This document shows, piece after piece, positions 7,809-16,664 of a stretch of 64,000 nt of DNA. A program made the translations under genes and the position numbers. This DNA comes from Gordonibacter faecis (GTDB lineage: Bacteria > Actinomycetota > Coriobacteriia > Coriobacteriales > Eggerthellaceae), in assembly GCF_030077735.1 (NCBI RefSeq), contig NZ_JASJEU010000022.1, forward strand, positions 186,001 through 250,000. Reading direction: 5' to 3'. Each line of letters starts with the position of its first letter. Position 1 is the stretch's first letter. The notes under the pieces are model-generated. The model ran no database searches. It saw only the letters and a program-made list of their open reading frames with translations, and had not been told where the DNA came from.

Positions 7809-9016
7809 TGGCCGCCGAGCGCGCATACAAATCGACGCCCCACACCCGCAAAGGGGCCACCACCACGTTCGGCAGCCGCACCGACATCGGCTGCTTGCGC
7901 GACCACAACGAGGACAGTCTCATTGTGACGCCGCCGCTGTTCGCCGTGGCCGATGGCATGGGCGGCCACGCCGCGGGTGAAGTGGCCTCCGAAATTGCCG
8001 TGAACGTGCTGGCCGAACTGGCTCCCGCCCATCCCGACCCCGAGGCCCTGGGTCGCGCCGTGGAAGAGGCGAACCGCGCCATCATCCGCGCTGCTCACGA
8101 GGGCCGCGGGCGCGAAGGCATGGGCACCACCATGACTGCCGCCATGCTGGAAGGCGAACGCCTGATTATTGCCCAGGTGGGCGACTCGCGCGCGTACCTC
8201 CTGCACCAGGGCAAACTCCAGCAGCTCACGCGCGACCACAGCCTTATGGCCGACATGATTGAAGCCGGCCAGCTCACGCCCGAGGAAGCGCGCACGCACC
8301 CCAACCGCTCGGTGATCACGCGCGCGCTGGGCAGCGACCCCAACACCCAGCCGGACCTCTACGAGATCAACGTGGAAACGGGCGACAGGCTGCTCATCTG
8401 CTCCGACGGTCTCTCAGGCATGGTGTCCGATGCCGACATCGAGTCAACGCTCGCCCGCGTGCGCGACCCCCAGCGCTGTGCCTCGCAGCTGGTGAACGAG
8501 GCAATCGCGAACGGCGGCCACGACAACGTCACCGTTATTGTGGCGGACGTGTCCGGTTTCGCCGAGGTGCGCCGCAAGAAGATGGCGCGCAAGACGAAGT
8601 TCACCATCGCGCTGGTGCTGGTGCTGTTCGCCGCCATTGTGGGCGCGACGGCCTGGGGCACGAACACCTACCTGCACAATGCCGCCTACCTGGCCGAAGA
8701 CAACGGGAAAGTAGCCGTGTATCGCGGCGTGCCCGGCGACGTGTTCGGCCTGTCGTACTCCGAGCACGTGGAAACCACCGACGTGAGTGTGGACGACTTG
8801 CAGCCCGGATTCGCCGAGCGCCTGAAAGACGGCTGGCGCGTGGATAGCGTGGAAGCGGCTCAGGAACTGGTGGAAGAATACCGCCAGGACATCGCCGCCC
8901 GCACGCAACCGGGCAACGGCGCGGACAATAACGGCAACAACAACGCCAACGCCGCTCCCAACGCCAGCAACTCCTCCACCACCGACAACCAACCCACCCA
9001 AGGCGGTGCCGCATGA
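7808..9016 (+). CDS. pstP: PP2C-family Ser/Thr phosphatase (PstP/PrpC type)
   Basis: A 402-residue membrane-linked phosphatase that reverses PknB-type phosphorylation. The PPM motifs are all visible: RDHNEDS (metal-binding Asp near residue 36), ADGMGGHAAGE (near 48-58), GMGTTMTAA, GDSRAYLL, CSDGLSGMV and GGHDNVTVIVADV. A single membrane helix follows near residues 262-283 (FTIALVLVLFAAIVGATAW), then an extracytoplasmic ~115-residue tail ending in an Asn/Thr-rich stretch. It overlaps fhaB by one base at its start and the SEDS-PBP gene by 4 bases at its end (ATGA), so the cluster is one coupled transcription unit. Confidence 0.93.
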   Translation: MAAERAYKSTPHTRKGATTTFGSRTDIGCLRDHNEDSLIVTPPLFAVADGMGGHAAGEVASEIAVNVLAELAPAHPDPEALGRAVEEANRAIIRAAHEGRGREGMGTTMTAAMLEGERLIIAQVGDSRAYLLHQGKLQQLTRDHSLMADMIEAGQLTPEEARTHPNRSVITRALGSDPNTQPDLYEINVETGDRLLICSDGLSGMVSDADIESTLARVRDPQRCASQLVNEAIANGGHDNVTVIVADVSGFAEVRRKKMARKTKFTIALVLVLFAAIVGATAWGTNTYLHNAAYLAEDNGKVAVYRGVPGDVFGLSYSEHVETTDVSVDDLQPGFAERLKDGWRVDSVEAAQELVEEYRQDIAARTQPGNGADNNGNNNANAAPNASNSSTTDNQPTQGGAA

Positions 9017-11808
9017 CGCGCCGCAACATAGAACTGGTCCTGTTGTGCGTAGCGGCGCCCATCGTGGTGCTGCTGTTTGCCATGCTGGCCATCAACCAGG
9101 GACAAAGCCTGAACGCGAACACACTGGGCGCGCCCATCGGCATCTTCGTGGCGTTCGTCATCGCGCATGTGGCCGTGCGCCGTTTCGCGCCAGGTGCCGA
9201 CCCCGCTATCCTGCCCATCGCGTTTGCGCTCTCGGGCATTGGCATCGCGTTCATCACGCGCCTTGCACCCTACGCGGAGAAGTCCAACATCGCGCTTAAC
9301 CAGGTGATGTGGCTCTTCCTGGGCGTGGCGTGCATGGTGGTGGTGCTGGTGTTGTTCCGCAACCTGGAAAAGATTGCCAACTACAAATACACCCTCATGA
9401 TAGTGGGTTTTGTGCTGCTGCTGTCGCCGCTTATCCCGGTCCTCGGCCAGGAAATTAACGGCAGCCGCATCTGGATTGGCATCCCCGGCGTATTCTCATT
9501 CCAACCAGGCGAAATAGCAAAAATAACCATCGTGCTCTTCCTCGCGGGCTATCTCGCGCAAAACCGCGAGATGCTGTCGGTGTTCACGTGGCGCGTGGGG
9601 CCGTTCAACCTGCCCGATATTCGCACGCTACTGCCGCTTTTGCTCATGTGGGTGGTCGCCCTGCTCATCGTCGTGTTCGAGAAGGACCTCGGCAGCGCAC
9701 TCGTGTTCTTCTTCGTGTTTCTTATTATGTTGTACGTGGCTACGGGCAAGAAGTTTTACCTGGTGGTGGGCCTGGTACTTATCGCTATTGGCGGCGTAGG
9801 GGCCTACCTGGAGTTCACCCACGTGCAAACGCGCGTGGACATTTGGCTCGACCCATTCGCGGACACGCAGAACCGAGGCTACCAGCTGGTGCAATCGCTC
9901 TACTCCTTCGCCGACGGTGACCTGTTCGGCGTGGGCGTGGGCCGCGGCCTGGCCGGCGGCGGCAACGGCCTGCCCCCCATCCCCGTGGCCGAGAGCGACT
10001 TCATCTTCACCATCATTGGCGAAGAGATTGGCCTTTTGGGCGCGGCCGGCGTGCTGCTGCTGTTCCTGTGCTTCGCCATCCGCGGGTTCGTGACGGCGGC
10101 GCGCGCGAAGAACGACGTCAGCTCGTTTGTGGCCGTGGGCCTCACGTCCATCATCGTGCTGCAGGCGTTCATCATTGTGGGCGGCGTCACGCGGCTCATC
10201 CCGCTGACAGGCCTCACCCTGCCCTTCATCAGCCAGGGCGGCTCGTCGCTGCTGGCCAGCTTCATTATTGTAGGCTTCCTTCTGCGCTGCGGCGACGAGG
10301 GCACGGGCGTGGGCACCGAAATGGCCAGCGCCACCACCTCGCTCCATGCAAACAGCGTGCTGGGGCGCGTGTCGCTGGGCAAGCGGCTCACGCACGGCAT
10401 GATTATTTTCTCCGCCATGTTTGCCCTGCTGGTGGCCAACCTCACGCTTATCATGGTGGTGCAGGCCGACTACTACCAGAACATGCCCGGCAATAACCAC
10501 ACGCTGGCGAAAGAGGCCAACACCGAGCGCGGCACCATTTCCACCTACGATGGCGTGGTGCTGGCGCAAAGCGTGCGGCAGGACGACGGCACGTACGAGC
10601 GCGTGTACCCGGCGGGCGACCTGGCCAGCCACGTGGTGGGTTACGCGTCGCAGCAGTACGGCACGTCCGGCATTGAAGCGGCTGAAAACGACACGCTGAA
10701 AGGCCAAAGCAACTTCGCCAGCTGGACTGACGTGTTGAACTCGTTCGCGGGCATCAGCACGCCGGGCAACGACGTCACCCTCACGCTGAACTCGAAGATC
10801 CAGCAGGCGGCGCAAGACGCGCTCAGCGGCTACTCCGGCGCGTGCGTGGTGCTGGATCCCGACACGGGCGCCGTGCTGGGCATGGCCTCCGCCCCTACCT
10901 ACAACGCCGCCGACTTCGAGGCGCTGCTGCAAAAGGCCGCGGAAAACCCCGACAGCGGCGACAGCACCCTGCTGAACCGCGCCACGCAAGCGCTCTACGC
11001 GCCGGGCTCCACCTTCAAAATTGTCACCCTGTCCGCCGCGCTGGAGGACGACGTGGCGAAGGAAGACACCGTGTACTCCTCGCCCGGTACCATGGAAATT
11101 GGCAACGCGCCCGTCACGAACTTCAACAAGAACGACTACGGCGACATCACGCTGGCGCGCGCCATGGAACTGTCGTCGAACACCGTGTTCGGCCAGCTGG
11201 GCATTCAGCTTGACGCCGAGCGCCTGGTGGCGGCCGCCGCGAAGTACGGCTTCAACCAGGACCTCGACTTCGAACTGCCCGTGAGCACCTCGCTCATGCC
11301 CGAGCCCGCCGAAATGACCGAGTGGGAAACCGCCTGGGCCGCCGCCGGCGAGCCAGTGGGCAACCACAAGAGCCCGGCCGGCCCGCAGGCCACCGTGCTT
11401 GAGATGGCACTCGTGGGCAGCGCCATTGCCAACGACGGCGCCATCATGGACCCCTACCTGGTGGAAGGCATCTACAACGCCAGCGGCGAGCGCAGCTACA
11501 CCGCCTCGCCGGGTAAGTTCCTGCAGGCCGTGAGCAAGGAAACGGCCAACCGCGTGAAAACCGTCATGGAGGGCGTGGTGAAGAACGGCACCGGCACCGC
11601 GGCCGCCATTGAGGGCGTGTCCGTAGCCGGCAAAACCGGCACCGCTGAAAAGCCCGACGGCAACGACAGTTGGTTCGTGGGCCTAGCCCCCGCCGACAAC
11701 CCGCGCGTGGTAGTGGCCATCAACCTGGAGCACGCACAGGAGGGCACGGGAACTGAGCGGGCGCAAAATGTGTTGAAAACGGCCTTGCAGGTGCAAGGGC
11801 TTTTGTAA
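9013..11808 (+). CDS. Single-chain SEDS glycosyltransferase-class B PBP fusion (RodA/FtsW + PbpA)
   Basis: A 931-residue fusion of two peptidoglycan enzymes that are normally separate. Residues ~1-440 are a SEDS polymerase with about ten membrane helices; WLDPFAD-GYQ carries the catalytic-loop Asp near D280. Residues ~455-931 are a class B transpeptidase: a membrane helix (LTHGMIIFSAMFALLVANLT), a dimerisation/pedestal region with ERGTISTYDG, then SxxK (S666-T-F-K669), SxN (S721-S-N723) and KTGT (K874). All active-site residues are present, so both activities are probably intact. Start codon overlaps the phosphatase stop (ATGA). I find no frameshift separating the halves: the frame runs unbroken through the joint. 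Confidence 0.95.
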   Translation: MTRRNIELVLLCVAAPIVVLLFAMLAINQGQSLNANTLGAPIGIFVAFVIAHVAVRRFAPGADPAILPIAFALSGIGIAFITRLAPYAEKSNIALNQVMWLFLGVACMVVVLVLFRNLEKIANYKYTLMIVGFVLLLSPLIPVLGQEINGSRIWIGIPGVFSFQPGEIAKITIVLFLAGYLAQNREMLSVFTWRVGPFNLPDIRTLLPLLLMWVVALLIVVFEKDLGSALVFFFVFLIMLYVATGKKFYLVVGLVLIAIGGVGAYLEFTHVQTRVDIWLDPFADTQNRGYQLVQSLYSFADGDLFGVGVGRGLAGGGNGLPPIPVAESDFIFTIIGEEIGLLGAAGVLLLFLCFAIRGFVTAARAKNDVSSFVAVGLTSIIVLQAFIIVGGVTRLIPLTGLTLPFISQGGSSLLASFIIVGFLLRCGDEGTGVGTEMASATTSLHANSVLGRVSLGKRLTHGMIIFSAMFALLVANLTLIMVVQADYYQNMPGNNHTLAKEANTERGTISTYDGVVLAQSVRQDDGTYERVYPAGDLASHVVGYASQQYGTSGIEAAENDTLKGQSNFASWTDVLNSFAGISTPGNDVTLTLNSKIQQAAQDALSGYSGACVVLDPDTGAVLGMASAPTYNAADFEALLQKAAENPDSGDSTLLNRATQALYAPGSTFKIVTLSAALEDDVAKEDTVYSSPGTMEIGNAPVTNFNKNDYGDITLARAMELSSNTVFGQLGIQLDAERLVAAAAKYGFNQDLDFELPVSTSLMPEPAEMTEWETAWAAAGEPVGNHKSPAGPQATVLEMALVGSAIANDGAIMDPYLVEGIYNASGERSYTASPGKFLQAVSKETANRVKTVMEGVVKNGTGTAAAIEGVSVAGKTGTAEKPDGNDSWFVGLAPADNPRVVVAINLEHAQEGTGTERAQNVLKTALQVQGLL

Positions 11809-11886
11809 ATAAGGTATGCTTGTGGCGATCATATCAGCTTTGAAAACGCAGCACGCCAAGGGCATGTGACCTAAAGGAGCAAAAAC

Positions 11887-13884
11887 GTGACCGGAAACAT
11901 GACGGGCAAGGTGTTCAACAACCGCTACCAGATAACGGAGCGCATCGGCATCGGCGGCATGGCCGAGGTGTACCGCGCGCAGGACAACGTCCTGGGGCGC
12001 CTGGTTGCCGTGAAGGTCATGCTGCCCCAGTACGCCGCCGACCCCAACTTCACCAAGCGCTTCAAGCAGGAAGCCGCCGCGGCCGCCAACCTGCAAAGCC
12101 CCTACATTGTGAACGTGTACGACTGGGGACAGGACGACGGCACCTACTATATAGTGATGGAGTTCGTCCGCGGAAGCGACCTGAAAACCGCCATCAACGA
12201 ACGCGGCGCCATCAACCAGCGCAAGGTGGCCGAAATTGGCTCGCAGGTGTGCCAGGCGCTTTCGGTGGCGCACGGGCTGGACATCATCCACCGCGACATT
12301 AAGCCGCAGAACATCATGGTGCAGCCCGACGGCAACGTGAAGGTGATGGACTTCGGCATTGCGCGCGCGAAGAACTCCGTGATGACGCAAACGTCCTCGG
12401 TATTGGGCACGGCCCACTACATTTCGCCTGAACAGGCGCAGGGTAAGGAACTCACCGCCGCCAGCGACATGTACTCGCTGGGCATTGTGATGTACGAAGC
12501 CGCCACCGGCCGTCTGCCGTTCGACGGCCCCGATGCCGTGAGCGTGGCCATGAAGCAGGTGAACGAGCTGCCCGCGCCGCCGCGCGAGATCAACCCCGAC
12601 ATCGACCCGGCGCTTGAAGCCATTATCATGCGCGCCATGGCAAAGAACCCCTCCGAGCGTTTCGCCACTGCACAGGACATGCGCTACGCGCTAAACGACT
12701 ACCTGGCGGGACGTCCCGTGAATGTAGGCAACGCAGGCAACTTCACCAGCGCTGAGACGGCCGTGATGGGCGGCGTGGTGCCCCCCATGGCTGTGGCCGA
12801 TGGCACCGCCGTGATGCCCGCCATGGGCAAGGGCGGCGTCAAACCCGCGGTTTCCAGCAGCGGCTCCAAAAACTACCGCAACGACAACAATGCTCCCAAG
12901 GGTTCGAAGAAGACGCTGTTTATAGTGCTGGGTATTCTGGCCGCGCTCATTGTGGTGGGCGGCATTGCGTTTGCGCTGATGAGCGGTCTTGGCGCGTCGG
13001 GCGACCCCGTGCCGGACTTGAAGGGCATGACACAGGAGCAGGCCGAAGCCAAGCTGAAGGAACAGGGCTTCCAACTGGGATCGGTCGACCAGAAATACGA
13101 CGAGGCCGAGGCCGGTAAGATTATCGGCCAGGACCCCAAAGCAGGCGACAAGCGCGAAAAGGGCACCAAGGTGAACATCACCGTGTCGCAAGGCGCGCAG
13201 CAAATTGCGGTGCCCGACTTGAAGAATATGACCGTGGATGACGCGAAGAAATTGTTGATTGAGAAGGGCCTCGTGCCCAGCGCCGGCACGCCAAAGAGTT
13301 CCGACGACGTGGAGAAGGGCAAGGTCATGGGCCAGAGCCCCGAGGCCGGCTCCAAGGTAGAGAAGGGCGCAACGGTTGAATACTACCAGTCGCTTGGGCC
13401 CGAGGGCACCGACGTGCCGAGCGTGGTGGGCAGCATGGAAGGCGAAGCGGTAGCTACGCTGCAGAACGCTGGCTTCAAGGTGACGACGGACTACACTTCG
13501 AGCGATAGCGTTGAGTCGGGCCTGGTTATTAGCCAGAGCCCCAACGCGAAGCAAAAGTTGAAGCCTGGCGAGACCGTAAACATTGTGGTGAGCACCGGCA
13601 AGCAGGCCACGTACTACAATGTGAACCTGAACGCCAACGGCGGCGGCACGGTGAACGCCTCCAGCTTCTCCGTTGAAGAAGGCGACAGCGTACGAATTAC
13701 CATCATGCCTGACCCCGGCTACATCGTGGCCTCGGTGATTGGCCTCGACGGCGTGCCTCAGTCCGGCGGTACGTTCACCGTGCCGAACGTCAAGAACGAC
13801 GTGAACATAACGGTAACGTTCCAACAATCAACCCCCACCACCCCTGACCCCCCGGACGACGAGAAAACCCCCACAACAAACTAA
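11887..13884 (+). CDS. pknB: PknB-type Ser/Thr kinase with three PASTA repeats and a C-terminal B-repeat domain
   Basis: A 665-residue membrane kinase. The kinase domain occupies residues ~12-270 with AVK43, HRDIKPQN (catalytic D137) and DFG (D155). A juxtamembrane segment is followed by a membrane helix at 343-365. Outside the cell are three PASTA repeats (~374-577), which bind muropeptides or lipid II, and then a ~70-residue domain (VNLNANGGGTVNASSF...VTF) that resembles InlB-type B-repeats. The last domain is unusual for PknB. The GTG at 11887 has AAAGGAG 6 nt upstream; an in-frame ATG lies at 11899. It closes the fhaA-pstP-SEDS/PBP operon and ends at a strong terminator. Confidence 0.93.
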   Translation: MTGNMTGKVFNNRYQITERIGIGGMAEVYRAQDNVLGRLVAVKVMLPQYAADPNFTKRFKQEAAAAANLQSPYIVNVYDWGQDDGTYYIVMEFVRGSDLKTAINERGAINQRKVAEIGSQVCQALSVAHGLDIIHRDIKPQNIMVQPDGNVKVMDFGIARAKNSVMTQTSSVLGTAHYISPEQAQGKELTAASDMYSLGIVMYEAATGRLPFDGPDAVSVAMKQVNELPAPPREINPDIDPALEAIIMRAMAKNPSERFATAQDMRYALNDYLAGRPVNVGNAGNFTSAETAVMGGVVPPMAVADGTAVMPAMGKGGVKPAVSSSGSKNYRNDNNAPKGSKKTLFIVLGILAALIVVGGIAFALMSGLGASGDPVPDLKGMTQEQAEAKLKEQGFQLGSVDQKYDEAEAGKIIGQDPKAGDKREKGTKVNITVSQGAQQIAVPDLKNMTVDDAKKLLIEKGLVPSAGTPKSSDDVEKGKVMGQSPEAGSKVEKGATVEYYQSLGPEGTDVPSVVGSMEGEAVATLQNAGFKVTTDYTSSDSVESGLVISQSPNAKQKLKPGETVNIVVSTGKQATYYNVNLNANGGGTVNASSFSVEEGDSVRITIMPDPGYIVASVIGLDGVPQSGGTFTVPNVKNDVNITVTFQQSTPTTPDPPDDEKTPTTN

Positions 13885-13886
13885 CC

Positions 13887-13917
13887 CAAACGGGCACCCC
13901 ACGGTGCCCGTTTTTTT
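13887..13917 (+). terminator. Rho-independent terminator after pknB
   Basis: The stem AACGGGCACC (13889-13898) and GGTGCCCGTT (13903-13912) has a 4-nt loop and a run of seven T. Confidence 0.92.
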
Positions 13918-13938
13918 GCACGAGCGAGTCGCCTCCCG

Positions 13939-13968
13939 CCTCATAGTGTGACGCGCTAACGCGCTATC
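13939..13968. repeat. Solo end fragment of family-A element
   Basis: TAGTGTGACGCGCTAACGCG matches the family terminal repeat without interior sequence. Confidence 0.4.
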
Positions 13969-14013
13969 CATCTTCTCCTTACACCTTGGGGGTTTGGAGT
14001 ATTGGCGGGCTTT

Positions 14014-14042
14014 TTGGTGAGGGCTGAGGAGCGTGGTAAGAT
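14014..14042 (+). promoter_or_regulatory. Sigma-70-type promoter for the NlpC/P60 gene
   Basis: TTGGTG (14014-14019), a 17-bp spacer, then TAAGAT (14037-14042), 50 bp before the ATG at 14092. Confidence 0.6.
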
Positions 14043-14091
14043 AGTACCCGTATGCTCTGCCATGCCCCAGGCCCACTCAAGGAGGTACCGC

Positions 14092-15198
14092 ATGCCCGAG
14101 CCGTTCAACGCCCTCAGTCGGCGCACGTTTATTGGAGGCGCCGCCGTCGCAGGTGCTACTGCCCTCGCCTTCCCCTCAACCGCGCTTGGCGTAAGCGCCG
14201 CCGAGAAGCAGGCCGAAGCGGACGCCGTTCGCAATCAACTGGTAGGCCTTCAGGCCGACCTCGAGGCCGCCGCCGAAAACTTCTACACCGCCGAAGCTGA
14301 GCGCGACGCTGCAAAGCAAGCCATGGAGGCCGAACAGGCCAAAATCGACCTCGCCAACCAAGAGATCGCCGATCTGCAAAGCCGCCTGGGCCTGCGCGCC
14401 CGCAGCATGTATCGCTCCGGGTCGGCCACGTTCCTGGACTTCCTCATGGGAGCCACCTCATTTGCCGAGTTCACCCAGAACTGGGATCTGCTGAATGGCC
14501 TGAACGAGAGCGACGCCGAAATGGTGGCGCAGACCAAAGACCTGCGCGCCCAGGTGGAAGCCTCGAAGGCCGAATACGAAAAGCAGGAACAGATTGCTGC
14601 CGAAAAGGCCGCCGAGGCCAAAACCATCAAGGATCAAACCGAGGCCAAAGTACAGCAAGCCCAAGACCTCATGAACTCACTCGACGCCGAGGCGCGTCAG
14701 TTGCTGGAGCAGGAACAGGCCGCCGCGGCCGCAGCTGCGGCCGCGCAGAAGCAGGCCGAACTCGAAGCTCAGCTGCAGCGCGAGCAGGGCGGCGGAGGCT
14801 CCGACGGGGGTAGCTACGACATACCTTCCGGCGGCAATGGTGTGGAAGTTCCCTCGCAGGGTTCGGTGGTTGATTACGCGCTCTCACGCATTGGCTGTCC
14901 GTATGTATGGGGGGCCGAAGGACCCGACTCGTTTGATTGCTCGGGGTTAGTGACCTGGGCATATCGCCAGGTGGGCATGTACGTGCCGCACCAGAGCGAG
15001 TCTCAGTATAGCGCTGCGCGCCAGCGCGTTCCCGTGTCGGAGGCGCGCCCGGGCGACGTGCTGTGGCGCTACGGCCACGTGGGCATTGCCGTGGGCTACG
15101 GCGGCGTACCGTACGTACACGCTCCCACCGAAGGCGCGCTCGTACGCGACACCGACTCGCTTGGCTGGTCGGGTTTCACCTGCGCATTACGCTTCTAA
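14092..15198 (+). CDS. Tat-exported coiled-coil NlpC/P60 peptidoglycan hydrolase
   Basis: A 368-residue protein. The N-terminus carries a Tat signal (SRRTFIGGAAVAG, then a hydrophobic core and cleavage near ALGVSA). Residues ~40-225 form a long Ala/Glu/Lys/Gln-rich coiled coil like those of RipA- or CwlO-type endopeptidases. After a Gly/Ser linker the last ~110 residues are an NlpC/P60 domain with catalytic Cys (SFDCSGLVTWAY), His (RYGHVGIAVG) and a third polar residue (YVHAP). It probably cleaves peptide stems of peptidoglycan, with the coiled coil controlling access. AAGGAGG precedes the ATG. Its position directly after the cell-wall kinase operon fits wall remodelling. Confidence 0.92.
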   Translation: MPEPFNALSRRTFIGGAAVAGATALAFPSTALGVSAAEKQAEADAVRNQLVGLQADLEAAAENFYTAEAERDAAKQAMEAEQAKIDLANQEIADLQSRLGLRARSMYRSGSATFLDFLMGATSFAEFTQNWDLLNGLNESDAEMVAQTKDLRAQVEASKAEYEKQEQIAAEKAAEAKTIKDQTEAKVQQAQDLMNSLDAEARQLLEQEQAAAAAAAAAQKQAELEAQLQREQGGGGSDGGSYDIPSGGNGVEVPSQGSVVDYALSRIGCPYVWGAEGPDSFDCSGLVTWAYRQVGMYVPHQSESQYSAARQRVPVSEARPGDVLWRYGHVGIAVGYGGVPYVHAPTEGALVRDTDSLGWSGFTCALRF

Positions 15199-15235
15199 AC
15201 CTGTTGCGCGTCAGCGCGCGGCAACCCGCAATCTC

Positions 15236-15274
15236 ACGGCCACCCAACCCACAGCAGGTGGCCGTTCTCGTTTT
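15236..15274. terminator. Hairpin terminator between convergent genes
   Basis: ACGGCCACC (15236-15244) pairs with GGTGGCCGT (15257-15265), followed by TCTCGTTTT. It serves the NlpC gene and possibly the opposing solute-binding gene. Confidence 0.75.
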
Positions 15275-16664
15275 ACGACCTTGCCGCCTCTATTGCAGCC
15301 AATCCCTCTGCCCGCGCCGCGTTACAGCCCTCGTCAATAGCAGCGGCCACTTCCGCAGGCGCTTTTGTGCCGCGCAACAAATCCTGCATGTTGGGATAGA
15401 ATGCCGCGCGCACGCCTTCCCAATTGGGCGTGTTGTTCAGGAAGTCCACCGTGTTTTGCGAGTTGCGACTGTACGTATCAAGGTACGCAATCTCGTCTTT
15501 GTGCTGCTCCACCACATGCTTGTTCACCGGAATACTGCTCAGCGCATAACGCAGCATATCATCGTCAGAATAGATGAAACGCACAAAATCCTTCGTGGCC
15601 TGCACCTTGTCCGGATCACCGTTGTTAAACACTGTAAAGCCATTCAAGAACGTAGTGGCAATGCCCGCGCCCGTAGGGTCAGGGAAGTTTGCCAAAAACA
15701 CATCCAAGCCCGCTTCGTCGCCAATACGCACGTTAACCATATTACCCGGACACAAAGCTACCTGCCCGCTGTTGAATAGCTGAATGGTATCAATGAACTC
15801 CAAGTTCTCGGCACCCTTTGGAATGATGCCGCGCTCGTTCAGCGACACCAGCCACTCAAGCGCCCGTACGCCCTCCGGTGAGCTGACGTCAAAGGTGCCG
15901 TCCGCGTTGTAGAACGGGGCGCCAAACGCGCGCAGCAACGTCATGATATGCGTGTCACCCTGGTTGTTCGCTGCATAAAACGCCAGAGGAAACGTGCCGC
16001 CTTGAGCCATGGATGCCTTGAGGGCGTTCAGAATCTCATTAAACTCGTCGATGCTCCACTGGGCAATTTCGCCCTCGGCGGGAATGAATCGGTCCAGGCC
16101 AGCGGCGCGCATGAGCTCGCCGTTTACCATCAGCGTGTTTTGCAGCTGATAAAGCGGCATGGTGTAGGTGACTCCATCCACGCTGCACTGTTGCCAGATG
16201 GCGTCGTCGATATCTGCACGCAACTCGGCATCAATCACATCATCAAGCGCCGCCACGCGACCTTCGCGAATGTAGGTGGGTAGATTGAACGACCCCGCGA
16301 ACAGCACATCGGCGGCCTCGGGCGTACCAAACTTATCGATAACCTGCGTCTTTTCATCCACATACTGGAACTTCGTGTAGTTAAAGGAAACGTCGTAATT
16401 CTCATAGGTGGCAGCAAAGCGCTCACCCGCCTCCTGAAACAGGTCAAACACCTCAGCATCGGGATGGTCCGCATCATAAGCCATGGTCACAGGAGGACAT
16501 TTCACGTTGATAGTGACCTGCTTCTTACCTGCGGTACCATCACCAGCGCCACCCGCACCGCCGCCGCCCACACAACCCGTCAGCGCGCCGCTCGTCAACA
16601 CAGCCACGCCGACACCCGCCGAGGCCAGCACGAACTCCCTCCTGCTCATAGTTTGTTCGCTCAT
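15273..16664 (-). CDS. Extracellular solute-binding lipoprotein (ABC family 1 type), sensor-associated
   Basis: A 463-residue periplasmic-type binding protein. It starts with a Tat-like MSRREFVLAS signal and a lipobox (SGALTGC), then a Gly-rich linker and a two-lobed family-1 binding fold (ADVLFAGSFNLPTYIREG, NTLMVNGELMRAAGLDRF, NSGQVALCPGNMV). No permease or ATPase gene is nearby. Its ATG overlaps the stop of the hybrid kinase by 4 bases, and it is the last of four overlapping genes, so I infer that it serves as a ligand-presenting sensor partner for the kinase rather than as part of a transporter. The ligand is unknown; sugars or peptides are typical for the fold. Confidence 0.85.
   Translation of the reverse strand: MSEQTMSRREFVLASAGVGVAVLTSGALTGCVGGGGAGGAGDGTAGKKQVTINVKCPPVTMAYDADHPDAEVFDLFQEAGERFAATYENYDVSFNYTKFQYVDEKTQVIDKFGTPEAADVLFAGSFNLPTYIREGRVAALDDVIDAELRADIDDAIWQQCSVDGVTYTMPLYQLQNTLMVNGELMRAAGLDRFIPAEGEIAQWSIDEFNEILNALKASMAQGGTFPLAFYAANNQGDTHIMTLLRAFGAPFYNADGTFDVSSPEGVRALEWLVSLNERGIIPKGAENLEFIDTIQLFNSGQVALCPGNMVNVRIGDEAGLDVFLANFPDPTGAGIATTFLNGFTVFNNGDPDKVQATKDFVRFIYSDDDMLRYALSSIPVNKHVVEQHKDEIAYLDTYSRNSQNTVDFLNNTPNWEGVRAAFYPNMQDLLRGTKAPAEVAAAIDEGCNAARAEGLAAIEAARS

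Noticed and set aside
9628..11367. A 579-codon minus-strand frame opposite the SEDS-PBP fusion
   Set aside because: Antisense shadow: low-complexity His/Arg/Gly composition, no start signals.
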